Shown here: piece by piece, positions 27,388 to 36,059 of the stretch
How positions within the stretch are numbered: position 1 is the stretch's first letter
Layout of the letters: the number at the start of each line of letters is the position of its first letter
DNA from: Herbaspirillum sp. 3R11
GTDB lineage: Bacteria; Pseudomonadota; Gammaproteobacteria; Burkholderiales; Burkholderiaceae_D
Assembly (NCBI RefSeq): GCF_004563925.1
Contig: NZ_SPNJ01000004.1
Coordinates: 310,001 to 374,000 of the forward strand
DNA: 64,000 nt
Direction: 5' to 3'
Program-made: the position numbers and the translations under genes
Notes under the pieces: generated by a model
What the model was told of the DNA's origin: nothing
Seen by the model: only the letters and a program-made list of their open reading frames with translations
The model's database searches: none

Positions 27388-28575
27388 ATGACAACAAACG
27401 CCCTGCCGCCCTCGCGCAAGTCAGCCGCGTCCCTGGGATTGGCGCTCTTGTTGACAGCGTTGCTGCCGGCATCCTTGCAGGCCGCCGATGTACGCGACGT
27501 GAGACTGGTGCAGATCGGTTTCGCCGGACCGCTTTCCGGCAGTTCCGCGCAAATGGGGCAGAGCCAGGCGCACGCGGTCGAGCTCGCCCTTGCTGAAATC
27601 AATGCGCGCGGCGTCACCGCAGGCGGCCGGCCTCTGCTGTTCAAACTGCTGACGCAGGATGACCGTGGCGACATCCACACCGCGACGCTGGTGGCGAACT
27701 ATCTGGTCAAGTCCGAAGTGGTCGCCGTGATCGGTCATTGGAACACCGCCGCCAGCATGCGCGCCGCTCCCATCTATCACGCCGCCGGCATCGCCCAGAT
27801 CGCGCCGGGGTCGAGCGGCCGTCAATACACGCAAAACGCTTACGCCGACAGCTTCCGCATCGTCGGCCATGACGACGACGGCGGCCGCTACGCCAGCACC
27901 TTCGCCTTGCAGCAACTCAAGGCCAGGCGCATCGCAGTGATCCACGACGACACCGGCTTCGGCACCATGCTGGCGAACCAGTTCATGCAGGGCCTGCAGG
28001 GTATGCAAAACCACGGCGGCGCCCTCGTGGCGCAGCAGACGATCAGCAGCAAGACGTCCGACTTCAACGCCGCGCTGACCGAGGTGCGCAACAAGGATGC
28101 CGACCTGATCTTCTTCGGCGGCCTCGGACCGCAAGCCGCCGCGCTCAAGCTGGCGATGCGGCGCATGGGTATCAACGCCACGCTGCTGGCGGCCGACGGC
28201 ATCGTCAGTCCGACCTTCCTGCGGCTGGCGGGTGCCGACGGCGAGGGAACATTCGGCCTCGCACCCGGCCAGGCCCAGGAAAAAATGGCCGGCTGGAAAA
28301 AATTCCAGGACAAGTACCTCGCGACCTATGGCGGTCCGGTCGAACTGTTTGCGCCGTTCGCCTATGACGCCGCCTACACCATTGTCGCCGCCATCCAGCA
28401 GGCCGACTCGCTGGAACCGGCACGCATCGCGGCAGCGCTGCACAATCTGAAATACAAGGGTCTGACCGGCACGATCGCCTTCGACGGCGAAGGCAATCTG
28501 CTCAACCCGGCTTATACGATTTACCAGGTGCGCAGCGGCAAATGGATCCCGGTGCAGGCCTTCGGCGGCAAGTGA
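27388..28575 (+). CDS. Branched-chain amino-acid-type ABC transporter binding protein
   Basis: The 395-residue protein is a periplasmic type I binding protein of the LivJ/LivK kind. A signal peptide (LGLALLLTALLPASLQA, cleavage near residue 33) leads into VQIGFAGPLSGSSAQMGQ, the usual start of the fold. The ligand-binding serine/threonine stretch appears as VIGHWNTAAS. The ATG at 27388 (MTTNALPPS) is chosen because AAGGAGG precedes it; upstream in-frame ATGs lack this. No permease or ATPase genes are adjacent, so it must work with a transporter encoded elsewhere or serve as a sensor. Confidence 0.92.
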   Translation: MTTNALPPSRKSAASLGLALLLTALLPASLQAADVRDVRLVQIGFAGPLSGSSAQMGQSQAHAVELALAEINARGVTAGGRPLLFKLLTQDDRGDIHTATLVANYLVKSEVVAVIGHWNTAASMRAAPIYHAAGIAQIAPGSSGRQYTQNAYADSFRIVGHDDDGGRYASTFALQQLKARRIAVIHDDTGFGTMLANQFMQGLQGMQNHGGALVAQQTISSKTSDFNAALTEVRNKDADLIFFGGLGPQAAALKLAMRRMGINATLLAADGIVSPTFLRLAGADGEGTFGLAPGQAQEKMAGWKKFQDKYLATYGGPVELFAPFAYDAAYTIVAAIQQADSLEPARIAAALHNLKYKGLTGTIAFDGEGNLLNPAYTIYQVRSGKWIPVQAFGGK

Positions 28576-28614
28576 TCCGATCGCGGTAGCTTGCCCACAA
28601 TGCCGATTCGGCAT

Positions 28615-28643
28615 ACGACAGTAAAACTGAAATTGCGTATAGT
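28615..28643 (+). promoter_or_regulatory. dadA: Probable promoter of dadA
   Basis: ACGACA and TATAGT are separated by 17 bases, 55 bases before the dadA start. The match is fair at the -10 and partial at the -35, and it suggests dadA is transcribed on its own rather than only from the binding-protein gene. Confidence 0.35.
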
Positions 28644-28697
28644 TGCCGCTATCCACCACCACCACCGGCGACCGCTCCCGCCCAACAGGAACAAGCA

Positions 28698-29966
28698 ATG
28701 CATATTTGCGTACTCGGCGCCGGCGTCATCGGCGTCACCTCAGCGTTTCGTCTGCTCGAAGACGGCCACCAGGTCACCTTGCTGGATGGGCGCGCGCAAG
28801 CCGGCGCCGGCACCAGCCTCGGCAACGGCGCCCAGCTGAGTTATTCCTACGTCGCGCCGCTGGCCGATCCGTCGGTATGGACGCACTGGCCGCATTACCT
28901 GTTCAGCGCCGACTCGCCGCTGACGCTGAAACCGAAACTCGATCCCGCGCAATGGCGCTGGCTGGTCAAATTCCTCGCCGCCAGCAATGCCGCGCGGGTG
29001 CAGCGCACCACCATCGAATTGCTGCAACTGGCGTTCTACAGCCGCGACGAGATGACGCACCTCCTGCAAGCGGCACCGATCGAATTCAACCATCGCACCG
29101 CCGGCAAGCTGGTGATGTACACGGATCCGGCCGGACTGGCGTCGGCGCGCAAGCAGATCGCCTTCCAGGCGCAGCACGGCTGCCGGCAGGAAGTGATCGA
29201 CGCCACGCGCTGCCTGGAAATCGAACCGGCGCTGGGCAAGGCGCGCCGCAACTGGGCCGGCGGTGTTTACACGCCGAGCGAAGAAGCCGGCGACTGCGCG
29301 CAGTTTTGCCAGGCGCTGGTCGAGCGCATGCAGGCCAATCCGAACTTCCGCTTCCTGCCGTCCACCACGGTCACGGGTGTGACGATGCGCGACGGCGCCA
29401 TTGCGTCGGTGCGCACGGGTTCGAGTGCCATCGACGCCGATACATTTGTATTGGCGCTGGGCGCCGACAGTGCCGATTTTGCGCGCCAGGCTGGTTTCGG
29501 CTTGCCGCTGTATCCGCTCAAGGGTTACAGCATCACCGTACCGCTCGACGACGCGATGTCGCAAGCGGCAGCACCGCAAGTCTCGATCACCGACATCTCG
29601 CGCAAGATCGTCTATGCGCGCCTGGGCAACCGCCTGCGCGTGGCCGGCCGCGTCGAGTTGGTCGGCATGGACACGAGCATTCCGCAACGCGCCGTCGATG
29701 AACTGAGCAACGGCGCCGACGAGCTGTTCCCGGGCAGCATCCACGCCGGCAATGCCGCACGCTTGTCGCCGTGGGCCGGCTTCCGCCCCGCCACGCCGAG
29801 CGGGGTGCCGGTCATCGGTGCGTCGCCGGTCAAAAATCTCTATCTGAACATCGGCCAGGGCGCGCTCGGCTGGACGCTGGCGTGCGGCAGCGCAGCCATG
29901 CTGGCGGCGCAGATCGGCGGTCGCAAGACGACGATCGACGACGCGCCGTTCCGTTACGCCCGATAG
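28698..29966 (+). CDS. dadA: D-amino-acid dehydrogenase (DadA family, FAD-dependent)
   Basis: The enzyme oxidatively deaminates D-amino acids to 2-keto acids, passing electrons to the respiratory chain at the membrane. The 422-residue protein begins with the FAD dinucleotide motif VLGAGVIGVTSA (about residues 5-16), followed by GTSLGNGAQLSYSYVAPLADP, the DadA signature, and ends with the FAD-contacting IGQGALGWTLACGSA. In E. coli its main role is D-alanine breakdown. The nearby binding protein and aldolase run in the same direction but each has its own leader, so an operon is not certain. Confidence 0.93.
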   Translation: MHICVLGAGVIGVTSAFRLLEDGHQVTLLDGRAQAGAGTSLGNGAQLSYSYVAPLADPSVWTHWPHYLFSADSPLTLKPKLDPAQWRWLVKFLAASNAARVQRTTIELLQLAFYSRDEMTHLLQAAPIEFNHRTAGKLVMYTDPAGLASARKQIAFQAQHGCRQEVIDATRCLEIEPALGKARRNWAGGVYTPSEEAGDCAQFCQALVERMQANPNFRFLPSTTVTGVTMRDGAIASVRTGSSAIDADTFVLALGADSADFARQAGFGLPLYPLKGYSITVPLDDAMSQAAAPQVSITDISRKIVYARLGNRLRVAGRVELVGMDTSIPQRAVDELSNGADELFPGSIHAGNAARLSPWAGFRPATPSGVPVIGASPVKNLYLNIGQGALGWTLACGSAAMLAAQIGGRKTTIDDAPFRYAR

Positions 29967-30065
29967 TTTTCAACGCTGCCTTCCGGCGATTTATCCGCAG
30001 CCCTGCATCATCGGCGGAATCCGCATACCATATCCGGACCACCCAATAACGATATGGAGACCGGA

Positions 30066-30821
30066 ATGCGGCAAAACCCCCTGCGCACCTTGTTCGCGCA
30101 AAAGAAACTGGCCCTCAACGGCTGGGCGTCCATCGGCAATTCTTTCCTCGCCGAAGTAGTCGCCGATTGCGGCTATGACGCCGTCACCGTCGACTTGCAA
30201 CACGGCCTGTTCTCGATCGAATCGGCGGTGCCGATGCTGCAGGCGATCTCCACCACCAATGCCGCGCCGCTGGTGCGCTGCTCCGAAAACGGCCTCGGTG
30301 AAATCAACAAGCTGCTCGACGCCGGCGCCTACGGCGTGATCTGCCCGCTCATCAACAGCAAGGAAGACGCCGAACGTTTCGTGCGCGCCTGTCATTACTC
30401 GCCACGCGGCGGCCGCAGCTACGGACCGGCGCGCGGCGTACTGTACGGCGGCAAGGATTATTTCGAACACGCCAACCGCACCGTGCTCACGCTGGCCATG
30501 ATTGAAACCCGCCAGGGCCTGGCGGCGGTGGAAGACATCCTCTCGGTGCCGGATCTCGACGGCATCTTCATCGGCCCCAGCGACCTCGCCATCGAACTCG
30601 GCCTGACGCCGGATTCATGGAGCGACGACAAGGTCGACCAGGCCATCAAGCACCTCATTGAAGTCTCGCACGCACGCGGAAAATACGTCGGCATCTTCTG
30701 CGGCTCCGTGGAAATGGCGGAACGCATGAAGGCCTACGGTGTCGACATGCTGACACCGGGAACCGACGTGCAGCTGTTGCGCGCTGAAACCAGCCGCCGC
30801 ATCAATATTCTGCGCGGCTGA
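30066..30821 (+). CDS. HpcH/HpaI-family aldolase
   Basis: Class II metal-dependent aldolases of this family cleave 4-hydroxy-2-oxo acids, including 5-keto-4-deoxyglucarate (GarL) and 4-hydroxy-2-oxoheptanedioate (HpaI), into pyruvate or tartronate semialdehyde and a second aldehyde. The 251-residue product shows VDLQHGLFSIE (catalytic His), LVRCSENG (Arg), AMIETRQGLAAVEDI (metal Glu) and FIGPSDLAIELG (metal Asp). The ATG at 30066 is chosen with GGAG five bases upstream; a further in-frame ATG is at 30054. The substrate is uncertain; a role in aldarate breakdown beside the uronate operon is possible, though the genes are 6 kb apart. Confidence 0.9.
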   Translation: MRQNPLRTLFAQKKLALNGWASIGNSFLAEVVADCGYDAVTVDLQHGLFSIESAVPMLQAISTTNAAPLVRCSENGLGEINKLLDAGAYGVICPLINSKEDAERFVRACHYSPRGGRSYGPARGVLYGGKDYFEHANRTVLTLAMIETRQGLAAVEDILSVPDLDGIFIGPSDLAIELGLTPDSWSDDKVDQAIKHLIEVSHARGKYVGIFCGSVEMAERMKAYGVDMLTPGTDVQLLRAETSRRINILRG

Positions 30822-30833
30822 CCCGACTTGTCT

Positions 30834-30864
30834 ACGGCCGCCGTCATCTCACGACGACGGCCGT
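30834..30864 (+). terminator. Hairpin after the aldolase gene
   Basis: ACGGCCGCCGTC pairs with GACGACGGCCGT (one mismatch in 12) around a seven-base loop, 12 bases after the stop codon. No T run follows, so termination is plausible but unproven. Confidence 0.45.
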
Positions 30865-31104
30865 TGTGGTTCCCGCAAGAACCTAAAAACCACACCCATC
30901 TCCTCCTGATTCGATACGTTCGTCGTAAGACAAAGATCTTGCGATGGAAGTTATTTTGTTTTTCAAACGAAAAACAGATTTTTGAGAATTGTCCTATTTA
31001 AGCGTCCTGAACTAACTCGCATAATCGTGACCGCGACATCGATGAACGGCTCGCCCATCTCGGGCCAGGGCCGCGTCATTCAAGGGAAACGAAGGGGTAA
31101 CATC

Positions 31105-31782
31105 ATGACGCTATCAAGGAACAAGCTCATTCTCGCCGCGGCCGCGGTGCTGTCGGCGGCAGTCGTGCTGACCACCTGCCACGACCATGAGCGCGACAGT
31201 GCGCTCGCCCGGTCGACCGTGGCTGCGCCGGAAGAACCAGCGACTGCATGGGAGCGCATCAGCGACAGCACCGCCCAGCGCGAAGCCGAGTTGGCGTACC
31301 GCGCCTGCGCGCGTGAAGCGGCGCTGCGCCACCTGCCGGTGAGGGAATTCCCCGAGACCAGCGAACGCGTGACCTACCTCAATGAACACGGCAAGCGCAT
31401 CAAGCGCTCGGAGCACGTCGGCGTCGCCATCGACAACATGCAGGTCGACAACGGCTGCGCCACGCAGATCGTGCGCAGCGTCAGCATCGATGTGCTGTCG
31501 GACCACGAATACGGCGGCCTGACGCCGGATGAAACCGGCCGCACCGTGGTCGACGATTCCAGCCGGCGCGTGCTGCCTGCGGGTGAGGCCCGGATACAGC
31601 TGGCCATCAGCCGCAAGGCACTGCCTCCCGCGAGCTGCACCTTCACGCGCGACGTTGGCATGCAGAGTCACTTCATGATGCTGAATTTGTGCTGGCACGA
31701 AGAAAAACGCGCCGAAACGGCGCGCCAGGAAGAACTTCTGCTGCAGCCGAAGAAAGCTGCGCGACCCGCCGCCGCCAGCTGA
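31105..31782 (+). CDS. Exported protein of unknown function
   Basis: The 225-residue product starts at ATG 31105 (MTLSRNKLI) with AAGGGG upstream; a longer in-frame opening has no support. A hydrophobic segment (about residues 9-23) ending in VLTTC is either a signal anchor or an atypical lipoprotein signal, as Thr rather than Gly/Ala precedes the Cys. The remaining chain has four further cysteines (in AYRACAREA, DNGCATQI, PASCTFT and NLCWHEE), which could form two disulfides in the periplasm, and a charged Ala/Pro-rich C-terminus. No family was recognised. It is convergent with the aldo/keto reductase gene. Confidence 0.75.
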   Translation: MTLSRNKLILAAAAVLSAAVVLTTCHDHERDSALARSTVAAPEEPATAWERISDSTAQREAELAYRACAREAALRHLPVREFPETSERVTYLNEHGKRIKRSEHVGVAIDNMQVDNGCATQIVRSVSIDVLSDHEYGGLTPDETGRTVVDDSSRRVLPAGEARIQLAISRKALPPASCTFTRDVGMQSHFMMLNLCWHEEKRAETARQEELLLQPKKAARPAAAS

Positions 31783-31826
31783 AACGAGCCTGGCGGAGGT
31801 CGGAAAAATCCGAGGGTCAATCCAAT

Positions 31827-32834
31827 TTACTTGACCGCGACGCGTCCGAAGAACGGATAGCTCGGATCGTTGTAACCCGGCGTCGATGAATGACCCGGCG
31901 TCACCAGGCTGTCGATCAGTGCCTCTTCTTCGGCGCTGATCTTCAACTCCACCGCATCGTAATAGTCTTCCATCTGGGCCAGGGTGCGCGGTCCGGCGAT
32001 CACGCTGCTGATCGTCGAATTGGCCAGCACCCACGCCGTCGCAAATTGCCCGAGCTTGACGCCACGCGCAGCGCAATGCTGCTGCAATTTCTCGGCGATG
32101 ACCAACGACTCTTCACGGAATTCGGTTTCCAGGATGCGCTTGTCGCCGCGACCGGCGCGCGTGTCTTGCGCCGGCTTCTGACCCGGTTTGTATTTGCCGG
32201 TCAGCACGCCGCGTGCGATCGGGCTGTAAGGCACCACACCGAGGCCGTAGTTGGCGCAGGCCGGCAGGATTTCCACTTCGGGCATGCGGTTCAACAGGTT
32301 GTAATACGGCTGGCACACCAGCGGCAGCGGCACATTGTTCTTCTCGCACAGGCGCGCGATCTCGGCGATGCGCCAGCCGCGGAAATTGGAGACACCGAAG
32401 CCGCGGATCTTGCCGGCACGGATCAGGTCGCCCAGCGCCTGGATAGCCTCTTCCAGGTTTTCTTCGTGGTAATCGCGATGCATGTACAGCACATCGAGAT
32501 AATCGGTATCGAGGCGGCGCAGGATGTTGTCGGTCTCGGTGACAATCCAGTGGCGCGAATAGTGCGACTGATTCGGCGCACTAGTCATGGCGTTGCCCAG
32601 CTTGCTCGCCAATACCCAATCGCTGCGCTGTCCTTGCAGCAGCTTGCCGACCATCTCCTCCGACTTACCCTTGCTGTAGACGTCAGCGGTGTCGATAAAG
32701 TTGACGCCATGCTCGCGCGCCGAGGCGACGATGCTGCGCGCTTCGTCAATCGGCGTCTGGTCGCCGAACATCATGGTGCCCAGGCACAGGGCCGAGACTT
32801 TCAGGTTGCTTTTGCCGAGGCGTCGATATTGCAT
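31827..32834 (-). CDS. Aldo/keto reductase
   Basis: The 335-residue cytosolic protein is a NADPH-dependent aldo/keto reductase. Its TIM-barrel motifs include NFIDTADVYSKGKSEEMVG (catalytic Asp and Tyr), LASKLG (Lys), YLDVLYMHRDY (His) and RGFGVSNF. The NADPH-binding C-terminal part contains SSVIAGPRTLAQMED. The substrate cannot be read from the sequence. It lies 79 bases downstream of an AraC-family regulator on the same strand and may be its target. Confidence 0.93.
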   Translation of the reverse strand: MQYRRLGKSNLKVSALCLGTMMFGDQTPIDEARSIVASAREHGVNFIDTADVYSKGKSEEMVGKLLQGQRSDWVLASKLGNAMTSAPNQSHYSRHWIVTETDNILRRLDTDYLDVLYMHRDYHEENLEEAIQALGDLIRAGKIRGFGVSNFRGWRIAEIARLCEKNNVPLPLVCQPYYNLLNRMPEVEILPACANYGLGVVPYSPIARGVLTGKYKPGQKPAQDTRAGRGDKRILETEFREESLVIAEKLQQHCAARGVKLGQFATAWVLANSTISSVIAGPRTLAQMEDYYDAVELKISAEEEALIDSLVTPGHSSTPGYNDPSYPFFGRVAVK

Positions 32835-32913
32835 GGGATGTCTCCGTTGGGAAGATGCGTTCTGTAAAGGAAGATGATTCTAGCCTCTTGCCGGGAATCG
32901 CGTTGGCGACTGC

Positions 32914-33918
32914 CTACAATGCAGGCGCTTCCTCTTCCAGCCAACGCCGCTTGTCCCGCAGCGGCGGCGCGCCGAACATGCGGCTGTACTCGCGACTGAA
33001 TTGCGACGGACTTTCGTAACCGACCGTCTGCGACGCCGTAGCCACGCTGACGTCGTCGGCCAGCATCAGCCGGCGCGCTTCCTGCAAGCGCAGGTTCTTT
33101 TGATATTGCAGCGGACTCATCGCCGTCACTACCTTGAAATGATGATGCAGCGACGACACGCTCATGTGCACGTCGCGCGCGATGTCGTCCACGCGCAGCG
33201 GCTGAGCGAAGCTTTCCTTCATCATGCGGATGGCCTTGGCGATGCGGTTCATCTGGCTGTCCTGCAGCACGGTCTGGCGCAGCAGGGCGCCCTGGCCGTT
33301 CATCAGCAGGCGGTACAGGATTTCTCGTTTGACCATCGGCGCCAGGATCGGGATGTCGCGCGGCGTGTCCAGCAGGCGCAACAGCCGCAGCACCGCATCC
33401 AGCAACGTGATGTCGAGACGATTGACGAACAGGCCGCGCGACGCGTCCGACGGAATGCCCTGCGGCAGATGCTCGTCGCCGATCAGCGAACCGATTTCGC
33501 GGGTGTCGAGATCGATGCGCAAACCCAGGTAAGGCGTCTCCGGACTGCTCATCGTCACCTTGCCCACCATCGGCAAATCCACCGACGACACCAGATAGTG
33601 CATCGGATCGTAATCATAGACGTCGTCGCCGACGTACAAACGCTTGGCGCCCTGGGCGATCACGGAGAACACCGGCTTTTGCACCGCGTGCTTGGGCCCC
33701 TGGGGATTGGTGATGCGATGCAGGAAGAAGCCGTCGATGCCGGTTTCCAACGAGCCTTCGGCGCCTTCGGTCAGGCGTGCAATCAAGGTAACCAGCTCGC
33801 GCTGTGCCGCACACAGGCGCTCGTCGGCTTCACCGTCCAGGTTCGGGGGCGCGGATGACCCGGGCGCAGGCAAGCCGGCGTCGTAGTCGATGTCGGTGGG
33901 GGCGTCGTTCAGATCCAT
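32914..33918 (-). CDS. AraC-family transcriptional regulator
   Basis: The 334-residue protein has an N-terminal AraC_N-type sensing domain (about residues 50-210, with PVFSVIAQGAKRLYVGDDVYDYDP) and a C-terminal pair of helix-turn-helix motifs (RVDDIARDVHMSVSSLHHHFK and SVATASQTVGYESPSQFSREYSRMFG). Such proteins often activate an adjacent alcohol- or aldehyde-metabolising gene. The downstream aldo/keto reductase is the likely partner. Two copies of a dyad element lie 54 and 353 bases upstream of its start. Confidence 0.93.
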   Translation of the reverse strand: MDLNDAPTDIDYDAGLPAPGSSAPPNLDGEADERLCAAQRELVTLIARLTEGAEGSLETGIDGFFLHRITNPQGPKHAVQKPVFSVIAQGAKRLYVGDDVYDYDPMHYLVSSVDLPMVGKVTMSSPETPYLGLRIDLDTREIGSLIGDEHLPQGIPSDASRGLFVNRLDITLLDAVLRLLRLLDTPRDIPILAPMVKREILYRLLMNGQGALLRQTVLQDSQMNRIAKAIRMMKESFAQPLRVDDIARDVHMSVSSLHHHFKVVTAMSPLQYQKNLRLQEARRLMLADDVSVATASQTVGYESPSQFSREYSRMFGAPPLRDKRRWLEEEAPAL

Positions 33919-33971
33919 GTCGGTTCCGGGTAAGAAGAGTGGAAGCAGCCAGCTTACTCCAGCTTACCGAC

Positions 33972-34012
33972 TTGCCTGAATCTCCACTGCATCCAACTGG
34001 AGAAATAGGCAA
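33972..34012. repeat. Dyad element, copy 1 (TTGCCTGAATCTCCA half-sites)
   Basis: TTGCCTGAATCTCCA (33972-33986) and TGGAGAAATAGGCAA (33998-34012) form an inverted repeat matching at 12 of 15 positions around an 11-base spacer. AAATAATCAG follows. It lies 54 bases before the AraC-type gene, a suitable place for an operator. Confidence 0.6.
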
Positions 34013-34270
34013 ATAATCAGGAGAATTGGGTATCCGAGCCGGATTCGGCGGTGGAATTTGCACTAGGCAAGAAGGCAGCCTCTGCGTAACGGGGTACGAC
34101 ATTGCATTTCCGTCCATCTGCACATCACCGGCCAGAAAGCCACACCCTGCCTGATGCAGGGCGACCGTCTTCCGGCTTGCTCGTGTTTGTGTAAGCGCCC
34201 GTTTTTTGCCGATCATGTCGCCCGCAAGACTATCCAACGCGAGCGAAATCGAATCCGAAAATCGCAAAAA

Positions 34271-34306
34271 CTGCCTGATTCACCATCACACTGGAGAATC
34301 AGGCAA
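34271..34306. repeat. Dyad element, copy 2 (CTGCCTGATTCACCA half-sites)
   Basis: CTGCCTGATTCACCA (34271-34285) and TGGAGAATCAGGCAA (34292-34306) form an inverted repeat matching at 13 of 15 positions around a six-base spacer. AAATATTCAG follows, closely echoing the flank of copy 1. The shared half-site is TTGCCTGATTCTCCA. Confidence 0.6.
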
Positions 34307-34697
34307 ATATTCAGCAGCTTTCAGCAAACAGAAATTGCTGCGCTGCGCGCATAATCTGTTCACGCCCAAATACACGATTCCACACGATTCAAACTGTCCG
34401 TCGCTCCGCTTCCGGTCCGACCATGCAGGACAGTGCTTCACCGGACCGCCGATTACCGGCGCGCACATTCGCGCTGCCGCCTCGGCTCTTCAGCAACCTT
34501 CCAGACACCATCGACCCGACACTTTTCGCCATTTCCGGCGGAAGGACACGCTGCTTTCTTCATTCTGCAGCGCGCGGCCTCGTCGATGTCCGGCCAACCA
34601 GGGATTCAACATGCAAGCGATCGCCCACGCAAAAACAGCGACGCGCCTGAAATCAGGCGGGCCGCTGCATGGAAAACCGAATGAACTGAACTGCGTT

Positions 34698-35717
34698 CTA
34701 GAACACGCTTTCGGCGATATTGTGCTGTTCGATGACGGCGCGAATGGTGTTGCTCTCCGGCTTGCTGGTGAAATGAGATTCCTTGGCGTCGGGCGCAATA
34801 CCCATCTGGCAGCCCTTCTGCAGCGGGCAGGTGGCGAACAGTTCGGCGACCCAGTCGACGAAGGCGCGCACCTTGGGCGACAAGTGGCGGTTGTGCAGGT
34901 AGACCACCGAAATTGCCATCGGCACCGGCTTCCACTGCGACAAAATTTCCACCAGCCGGCCATCTTCGAGGAACGGCTGGATCATGTACAGCGGCGCCTG
35001 GACCAGGCCGAAACCCTGCAGCGCACAAGCGACATAGGCATCGCCGTCGTTGACCGACAACTTGCCGGCCATCTTCACTTCCTGGGTGACGCCGTCGACC
35101 ATGAAGTCCCAGTCAATGGTGCGGCCGGTGCGGCTGGAGAAGTAGTGCACCGACTTGTGGTTCTGCAGGTCTTCGATGGTGTGCGGCATGCCGTGGCGCT
35201 CGAAGTAAGTGGGCGAACCGCAGGTCACCGCCTGGAAGGTGCCGATACGGCGCGCCACCATGCTCGAATCCTGCAGGTCGCCGACGCGGATCACGCAGTC
35301 GACCGCCTCTTGCACCATGTCGACCGGACGGTCGCTCATGCCCATGACCAGCTCAATGTCCGGGTACTTGCTATAGAAGTCGCACAGATTGGGCAGCAAC
35401 AGCAAGCGGCCGATCGATGCCGGCACGTCGATGCGCAGGCGCCCCTGCGGGCCGCGCGTGACGTTGCGGAACGAGGCCTCGGTCTCGTCGACCTCGGCCA
35501 GGATGCGCACGCAGCGCTCGTAATAAGCGGCGCCGTCGGGCGTGAGGCTGATGCGGCGCGTGGTGCGGTTGAGCAGGCGCACCTGCAACAAACTCTCCAG
35601 GCCCTGAACAATCGTCGTCACCGTGGTGCGCGGCAAATTGAGATTGTCGGCGGCGCGCGTGAAGCTGTTGGCGTCGACCACGGCGCTGAAGACCTGCATT
35701 GCTTGAAATCTGTCCAT
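34698..35717 (-). CDS. LysR-family transcriptional regulator, divergent from the efflux operon
   Basis: The 339-residue protein has the N-terminal winged helix-turn-helix (about residues 1-60, MDRFQAMQVFSAVVDANSFTRAA) and the periplasmic-binding-protein-like effector domain. The ATG at 35717 has a clear AGGAG upstream; the longer in-frame ATG at 35759 is rejected. It is transcribed away from the hydrolase/RND operon across a 342-base gap, the same arrangement as MexT and other LysR activators of RND pumps, so it probably controls that operon. The C-terminal tail after about residue 300 is longer than in most LysR proteins. Confidence 0.93.
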   Translation of the reverse strand: MDRFQAMQVFSAVVDANSFTRAADNLNLPRTTVTTIVQGLESLLQVRLLNRTTRRISLTPDGAAYYERCVRILAEVDETEASFRNVTRGPQGRLRIDVPASIGRLLLLPNLCDFYSKYPDIELVMGMSDRPVDMVQEAVDCVIRVGDLQDSSMVARRIGTFQAVTCGSPTYFERHGMPHTIEDLQNHKSVHYFSSRTGRTIDWDFMVDGVTQEVKMAGKLSVNDGDAYVACALQGFGLVQAPLYMIQPFLEDGRLVEILSQWKPVPMAISVVYLHNRHLSPKVRAFVDWVAELFATCPLQKGCQMGIAPDAKESHFTSKPESNTIRAVIEQHNIAESVF

Positions 35718-36059
35718 CTGATTCTCCTGAGCAACGATTTTGTCGTCGCATTTGTACAAATCACGTCCCGCGATTGTTTTGCAACAGCGGTAAAAGCGTG
35801 TTTTTCACTGCCAATTTGCCATCTTTTGCTGCCATTGGCGGGCTTTATCGCGCTTTCCAAGGTTTATCCAAAAACATTGGAGAACCGCATCGGCATTGAC
35901 CGCGCGCCGATTTATCTCAAACTAATTCGAGTATTTTACGCCGATTGTTCGAACTCGGCGAACAGTGTTGTTGGATTTGCCTGCTTTATCCGCCCGCATG
36001 CTGTGGCGCACAATCCGCTTCAACTTAGCGAATCCGGCGTTAACCGCCGCCCAAATATT
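35718..36059. promoter_or_regulatory. Divergent control region of LysR gene and efflux operon
   Basis: This gap must hold the promoters of both directions. It contains a dyad TGTTCG-N7-CGAACA (35946-35964), which has the interrupted symmetry of LysR-type sites and lies about 95 bases before the hydrolase start. No convincing -35/-10 pair was assigned. Confidence 0.45.
35946..35964. promoter_or_regulatory. Candidate LysR binding dyad
   Basis: TGTTCG and CGAACA flank seven bases, giving perfect six-base arms. The T(N11)A-like symmetry and the position between divergent LysR and target genes suit a regulator site. Confidence 0.4.

Larger units (their letters stand above)
33919..34697. other. 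Gene-free 779-base region between the AraC and LysR genes
   Basis: Open frames on both strands here lack ribosome binding sites and resemble no family. The only structure seen is a pair of related inverted repeats at 33972-34012 and 34271-34306. The remainder shows nothing recognisable. Confidence 0.6.

Noticed and set aside
34206-36059. In-frame extension that would make the hydrolase an 898-residue protein
   Set aside because: It runs antisense through the LysR gene, has no domain and no ribosome binding site; the hydrolase fold starts just after the ATG at 36060.
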